Source: Powellomyces hirtus (taxonomy: Eukaryota; Chytridiomycota; Chytridiomycetes; Spizellomycetales; Powellomycetaceae). Taken from it: a stretch of 64,000 nucleotides of DNA. Below, in pieces: positions 59,526 to 64,000 of this stretch. Below the pieces are notes generated by a model. That model was not told the DNA's origin and did not search any database. It saw nothing but the letters and a program-made list of their open reading frames with translations. Location of the stretch: positions 310,001 to 374,000 of the forward strand of contig JAHLKG010000009.1 of the NCBI GenBank assembly GCA_025526995.1. The letters run 5' to 3'. The stretch's first letter is position 1. Each line of letters begins with the position of its first letter. Position numbers and translations under genes: made by a program.

Positions 59526-60915
59526 CTAGGATCTCATCTCCGAGTGCTCTGTAACGGCCACTTGACCCGTTGACATCTCGTTGCTGCCAGGGGGCGGTTG
59601 GCATCGATCCCGATCCATCATGACGTACGTGTCGGGGTGGGTTCTCCCACTTCTGGAGCGGAAGCCGCCTCCAGCGCTTCGCTCATTACTGCTCTGGAGG
59701 GATGCTTTCCCGGCGAGCTGCATGCGGTAGATCCAAAAGTAGGCGAGGAAGTTGACGAACCCTCTCATAGGGGACATGAGGGTCTGCGCCAACGAGAGCG
59801 GGAAGAGCGGGGTTCCGACGGACATGTTGTAAAATCGGTTGAGGTTGGAAGGGGTCCACACGATGATGAAGGCGGTCATGTAGGCAAGCGCGGTGCGGGC
59901 AAACGCAACGCGGTATCGACTGAGGGTGTTATCTGTCGAGCCTCTTCTGCAAATGGGGTATGTTAGTTTTGTCGCTCCAAAGAAGGGAAAGACCGTTCTT
60001 CTACTTACTGTTCAAGATCTTTCGAGGCAGTCCAGATAACCCTTCCGACCAAAATGTATGAAATCAAGTTGAAGAGGAAAACAGCCCAGAGAAAGGCGTA
60101 GAAGAATCCGATTTCGTACTCGTGGTACTCGGACGTGATCCAGCACCACCTGCACGACGAAATCAGTCAGCATGACTATTGCTAAACGCCCCGACACCTT
60201 TAAAACTCACAATGTGGAGTCGCCGTAAATCTTTCCGCGTGGCCCTTTGATGAAGAGAGGGCCCAAGGAAAAGATCAAAGGCCAACCGTACGCAAACAGC
60301 GCAAGAGGCAGCTCATTTTTGCGAATCGTGTCGGTTCGACCTCTGAAGAACACGACTTGCAAGAAAGTCTGGTGAGTGAACAGTCGAAGACGCCGGAAAA
60401 CTAACCATGGCCGGCTTGCGTGTCGTGAGCGCGACTCACCTAGCAGCAAATTGGAAGCCAGAATGGCAGTCCATGTCAAGGAGGAAAGGTCGCCTTCTTG
60501 CATAAGTGCGGCCTGAGCTTGGCAAAGAGCGTTATCTTCACCTTGTTCCACTGGCCTGGTACCAAGAAGTTCGAGAAATATAATGAGTGAGTGAAAGTCC
60601 TCGCGTTGTTGCAAATGGCAGCTTTCCTGCATACCATCGACCCAAGAATTTGGCGGACGCGGAGAGCAAGTCACTTGTGGCCATAAAGATGATTAGGCGA
60701 GCGGTGGGGTTTCTCGCGGCCTTTGGGTTGAGGATGAAGAACTGTGACGTTGAAAGAAGGATGATGTTTAAGCACAATTAGACGCAGCAAGACACACATA
60801 GGCCTGCACCGCGCGCACGCACCACATAGATTGAGAGGACTCCCAAGACCGATAACGAGGCCGAAACGCGGGCCACCCATTGCAGCACCGAGAACTGTTC
60901 TGGCGTGAACGCCAT
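59526..60915 (-). CDS. cAMP-receptor-like G-protein-coupled receptor (class E)
   Basis: Seven-helix receptor of the Dictyostelium cAMP-receptor type (Dicty_CAR). Exons 60915..60823, 60741..60635, 60555..60440, 60355..60211, 60149..60009 and 59946..59526 give 340 residues. Helices: TM1 SVLQWVARVSASLSVLGVL, TM2 NPTARLIIFMATSDLLSA, TM3 CQAQAALMQEGDLSSLTWTA with its Cys, TM4 LALFAYGWPLIFSLGPLF, the WCWI motif before TM5 (Cys partner), TM5 YEIGFFYAFLWAVFLFNLIS, TM6 MTAFIIVWTPSNLNRFYN and TM7 RGFVNFLAYFWIYRM. The C-tail is short and Ser/Arg-rich. The intron before TM4 ends in an unusual TTGCAAG acceptor chosen to keep frame. The ligand is unknown; similar receptors sense nutrients in fungi. Confidence 0.88.
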
Positions 60916-62821
60916 AACTGGGCGGAGATGCTAATGGCGTATTGACGCGGGCAGTAGAGTTGAGTTTGAAAAACAAGTGCGGACAGCGACCGTGGGAGAG
61001 AACAGAGCGGTCGTTTGCTACTCCGCAACGATACATATATTATCATGCGTTGGGGTCTGGGTCCCCGAATAGTGTAAGTGTAGAAATATACTCTCGGTAG
61101 GTCATCAGTAGATTCAACACAACGCTGCAACGGCTCAGAGGGCCACCCCCCCGTCGTTCTCTAGTCAGGCCGCTCCAACCCAGCACAACACAAGATTGTG
61201 ACCAGCTAACCCCCTACCAGCTTTGCGCGACTTCGTGGGGGGAAAAACTTGAACAGCAAAAGGGGCGAAGCGTCACAGAGAAGTCGCAGGTCTCAAGATC
61301 TCAAAACTCTCATTTGCGGCGTGGCTTTTCGCAAGTGTCTGTGACAGTCAGACGCGCCTTGTGGAACACGAACACCTAAATTGGGGGGATCGAGTTCTAG
61401 GCTCTCATGATGGTGATATGGCATTGACCGCCATTATTGAGTGGCATCGACCGCAGAGCAATACGACTCCTCAAAGAGACGAATGGCCCCGGTGTGACAT
61501 TACATTTGTCGCTGCCCTCCCTCCTCACTCACTCCCGCAATCACCCGTTGGTAAAGCGCCCCCACTCAGAGCAGGCAGTGATGAAAAAACACCATGGGCC
61601 TCGGGACCAGCAGAAATAAGCGAAACCCAAAAATAAGCAAGGCAGACAGTAGAGTGTACCGCGCCCGAAGCAAAGGTGCAATAAACGTCACGGTAACAAG
61701 GGTATAAAAAAAGTAGTACTTTTTTGAGGGGCGAACAGAACATGCGAGTGAAAGACACGACCAATCGGGTAACTCCATCTTCCTCCTTTGTTTTGCCTTG
61801 TGTTGGTTACGTTCGATCAAGAATCTGAGCCATCAAATTGAATCTGAGAGAGGACAAACGCCAACTTGGACCCTCAGCTTCAAGTGCTACACCTCCGGGC
61901 GGTCCCGACTCCTCGCCAGTGCTCCAGGCTGAAACGACTGGCTCTAAGGAGTGATGTCGTGTTTTGGCATGGATGGAGGAGTTGAACGTCTGAGATACCG
62001 AGGTGGTGGCCCATTACCGATCTCGGAGATTTACAGGGCAGATCACCGCAGTCACACCACACACGTGTTTGAAACAACAGTTGTCGTCTAATTGACTTGA
62101 GTTGATGTGTGAAATGCTACTTATAGGCTGAGGGCTTAGACAAGAGCCAACCGATCAAAAGAGAACAAATGCCCAATTTTGAGTGAGAGAACAAAGGGCG
62201 AGACTTTTTGACAAGCGCGCGTGATGATGACTCGCGGATGCGTTATTCTGTTAGTGATGAAGAAAGAAGACGGCGGTGGAAGACGGAGGGCAGGAGGGGC
62301 CGGGCCGAAAGGCGGAAGAAAGTTGTGATGTCGTCGTCAGAGTGTTCAGTCGGCCAAAAAGTTCAATCCCGCCCCGTTGACGAGTTGACGTCGCTTGGCG
62401 GTTTTATCCTTATCTCACCAATGCGGTAATGCCCCAACCATCACCCGGCTTTACATATACAGCGACAGAACAACGGGCGGGCACAAAGGAGTAGCAACCC
62501 ATCGCTTTGCACACGCTTGCAATATTTTTGGTGTTCATATTCATCAGCGAACTTCCGCCATTTTTACTTCGCCTCCTTCGTGTTGTGTTCGTGTCGGGCT
62601 GGTCTTTGTCGTGAAACACTCTCGCTAGTGCCGCCTTTCTTCCGTTGAACCTCTTTCGGAGCCCCTCACAGGAGTGCGGAGAAGCTGGTGGCGATTCTCG
62701 CGCCGACGACAAGACTTCTATATCACTGCTAGACCCCGATTGCCCGTCTCCCAGTAATATTGAAAATTTTATGCGGACTTGCTAGTTGAGCTCAATCACC
62801 GATACTTTGGACACGGACACA
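60916..62821. other. Divergent intergenic region, GPCR and SKT5-like promoters
   Basis: 1.9 kb with no gene supported. Open frames up to about 90 codons (for example 61361-61636) have no domain or splice support. No RNA fold seen. Confidence 0.45.
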
Positions 62822-64000
62822 ATGACCAGACCAGAACATAGACCGGACCCACACCACTCACGGTCGCAAAGCACCTCAATAAACCTTCGTCCTCCGCTAC
62901 CCCCACCACCTGGAAGACAGAAGGACCACCACCATTCTAAATGGGAATCACCAATGCAGCACCAACACAGAGCTACGCCTTCCACCCACTCGAAGGGGTC
63001 GTCTTCAAGATCGTCGTTCCGCAACTCGTTGGATGGAGAGTCATACCGACCGCCTCGTGCAAACCGACTGTCACTCTCTGCGTCGCCAGTGCCCGACTTT
63101 CTTTGCCCACCCGATAAATCTGCTCCTGCACCACTTCCGAGCAGTGGTGGCGATCAAGCGAAGCAGACCTACATCCACGGCCACTATGAAGAAGTGGGAG
63201 CTCGCGCGCTGCGGAAGCTGACGAAGCCGCCGCGAGTTCAATGCGTTGCTCCAGCGCCTGGTCGGCCAGCGTTGGAAGATCACCGAGCGGCTTCAGCGCC
63301 TGTGTTGCAGAAAAAGAGCTCCAACGATCAAACACATCCACCGCCATTGGCGGGACCACTCGCCCCATATATGCGACGTGGGCGGAGCAGCAGTGGCGCA
63401 AGTATGACGAGCAGTGAAGACGAACACGCAGATTCCTCCAATCCGAACTCTATATTCAAGCTCAAGCACTCTGACGATCGCCTACAGACACAAATACGGA
63501 TTATCGAAACCATCGATCAGCTGAAGCACGCTGCCACGCTGGCCACCACTCGGCATGCGGGGATGAAAGGGACAGTAGCCGAAGCTATGGAAGCCCGCTT
63601 CGCCTACGCCAAGTACCTGGTGGAAAATGTCCGACATCTGGAGATGGGCCAAAAGGAGCATCTCGACGAAGGGCTGCAGATGCTCAAGACACTCAGCCGG
63701 GAAGGCCATGCCGATGCCCAGTTCACGTATGCCAGTCTTCTCATCACGGGCGTCCCCGGCACCCACACCCGCCATCGACCTGACTACGAACAGGCATTCC
63801 CACTGTATCTCAGTGCAGGAAAACGGGGTCATGCCGATGCCTGCTACCATGCAGCCTTGTGCTACGAGCATGGACGAGGGACGAACGCACCGCCGGACCC
63901 AGTTCAAGCCGTCAAAAAGTACCGCAAAGCTGCCATTCAGCACCACCCGGGAGCCATGTACCGGCTCGGAATGGTCCTGGCGAACGGAGAGCTCGGTCAA
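62822..64000 (+). CDS. SKT5/CHS4-like chitin synthase activator, Sel1 repeats (partial)
   Basis: Open frame from ATG 62822 to the right edge without a stop; 393 codons are visible. The N-terminal ~220 residues are disordered and rich in Ser, Pro and His. Sel1-like repeats follow: MEARFAYAKYLVE, GHADAQFTYASLL, FPLYLSAGKRGHADACYHAA, LCYEHGRGTN, VKKYRKAAIQHHPGAMYRLG and MVLANGELG. The order and spacing match Skt5/Chs4, which recruits and activates chitin synthase at the cell cortex. More repeats and perhaps a C-terminal CaaX box should lie beyond the window. No introns are needed in this part. Confidence 0.88.
   Translation, partial: MTRPEHRPDPHHSRSQSTSINLRPPLPPPPGRQKDHHHSKWESPMQHQHRATPSTHSKGSSSRSSFRNSLDGESYRPPRANRLSLSASPVPDFLCPPDKSAPAPLPSSGGDQAKQTYIHGHYEEVGARALRKLTKPPRVQCVAPAPGRPALEDHRAASAPVLQKKSSNDQTHPPPLAGPLAPYMRRGRSSSGASMTSSEDEHADSSNPNSIFKLKHSDDRLQTQIRIIETIDQLKHAATLATTRHAGMKGTVAEAMEARFAYAKYLVENVRHLEMGQKEHLDEGLQMLKTLSREGHADAQFTYASLLITGVPGTHTRHRPDYEQAFPLYLSAGKRGHADACYHAALCYEHGRGTNAPPDPVQAVKKYRKAAIQHHPGAMYRLGMVLANGELGQ

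Noticed and set aside
63482..64000. 172-codon minus-strand frame at the right edge
   Set aside because: Opposite strand of the Sel1-repeat protein, whose repeats are unmistakable.

Overview
The window is eukaryotic nuclear DNA. Genes are densely packed on both strands and cut by many short (about 50-110 nt) GT-AG introns. Protein content points to a zoosporic fungus, most likely Chytridiomycota. It mixes fungal genes (an MTC1-like protein, an SKT5/CHS4-type chitin synthase activator) with genes kept in flagellated or early-diverging lineages (METTL4 and METTL16 methyltransferases, an EFCAB5-like protein, a large EF-hand protein, a cAMP-receptor-class GPCR). I rebuilt exons by reading frames across splice sites; for most genes the summed exon length is an exact multiple of three. 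The taxon call is inference.

Layout. 1-1045 (-): unknown seven-helix membrane protein, running off the left edge. 1.7-3.8 kb (-): mitochondrial serine hydroxymethyltransferase. 4.1-5.6 kb (+): MTC1-like. 6.0-7.5 kb (-): WD40 protein. 7.8-8.25 kb (+): RPB10. 8.7-11.5 kb (-): PARN deadenylase. 11.9-13.9 kb (-): FRE/NOX-type oxidoreductase. 14.6-18.3 kb (-): DENND6-like. 18.9-20.1 kb (-): mitochondrial Mn/Fe superoxide dismutase. 20.4-24.9 kb (+): EFCAB5-like protein. 25.3-25.7 kb (+): ABM-fold small protein. 25.7-28.0 kb: decayed ~115-bp repeat region. 28.0-29.6 kb (+): short-chain dehydrogenase. 29.8-32.3 kb (-) and 32.6-33.6 kb (+): mitochondrial EF-G1 and mitochondrial ribosomal protein uS10m, divergent. 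33.9-38.4 kb (-): modular multi-EF-hand protein. 40.0-43.2 kb (-) and 43.5-45.2 kb (+): DNA ligase I and RAD51C, divergent. 45.3-46.4 kb (-): SRSF1-like SR protein. 47.3-50.2 kb (+): dynamin-family GTPase. 51.1-52.9 kb (-): METTL16. 53.2-54.4 kb (-): PEX26-like tail-anchored protein. 54.8-56.6 kb (+): METTL4. 56.7-57.8 kb (-): ALKBH8-like dioxygenase. 59.5-60.9 kb (-): cAMP-receptor-like GPCR. 62.8-64.0 kb (+): Sel1-repeat SKT5-like protein, running off the right edge.

How genes relate. Several head-to-head pairs share short promoters: SHMT/MTC1-like, WD40/RPB10, SOD2/EFCAB5-like, MEF1/uS10m (both mitochondrial translation), LIG1/RAD51C (both replication/repair, with an ACGCGT box between them), SR protein/dynamin and PEX26/METTL4. 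The stretch 51-58 kb holds two N6-adenine-type methyltransferases and an AlkB-family dioxygenase within 7 kb, which is the most suggestive local grouping. No rRNA, tRNA, CRISPR or intact transposon was seen.
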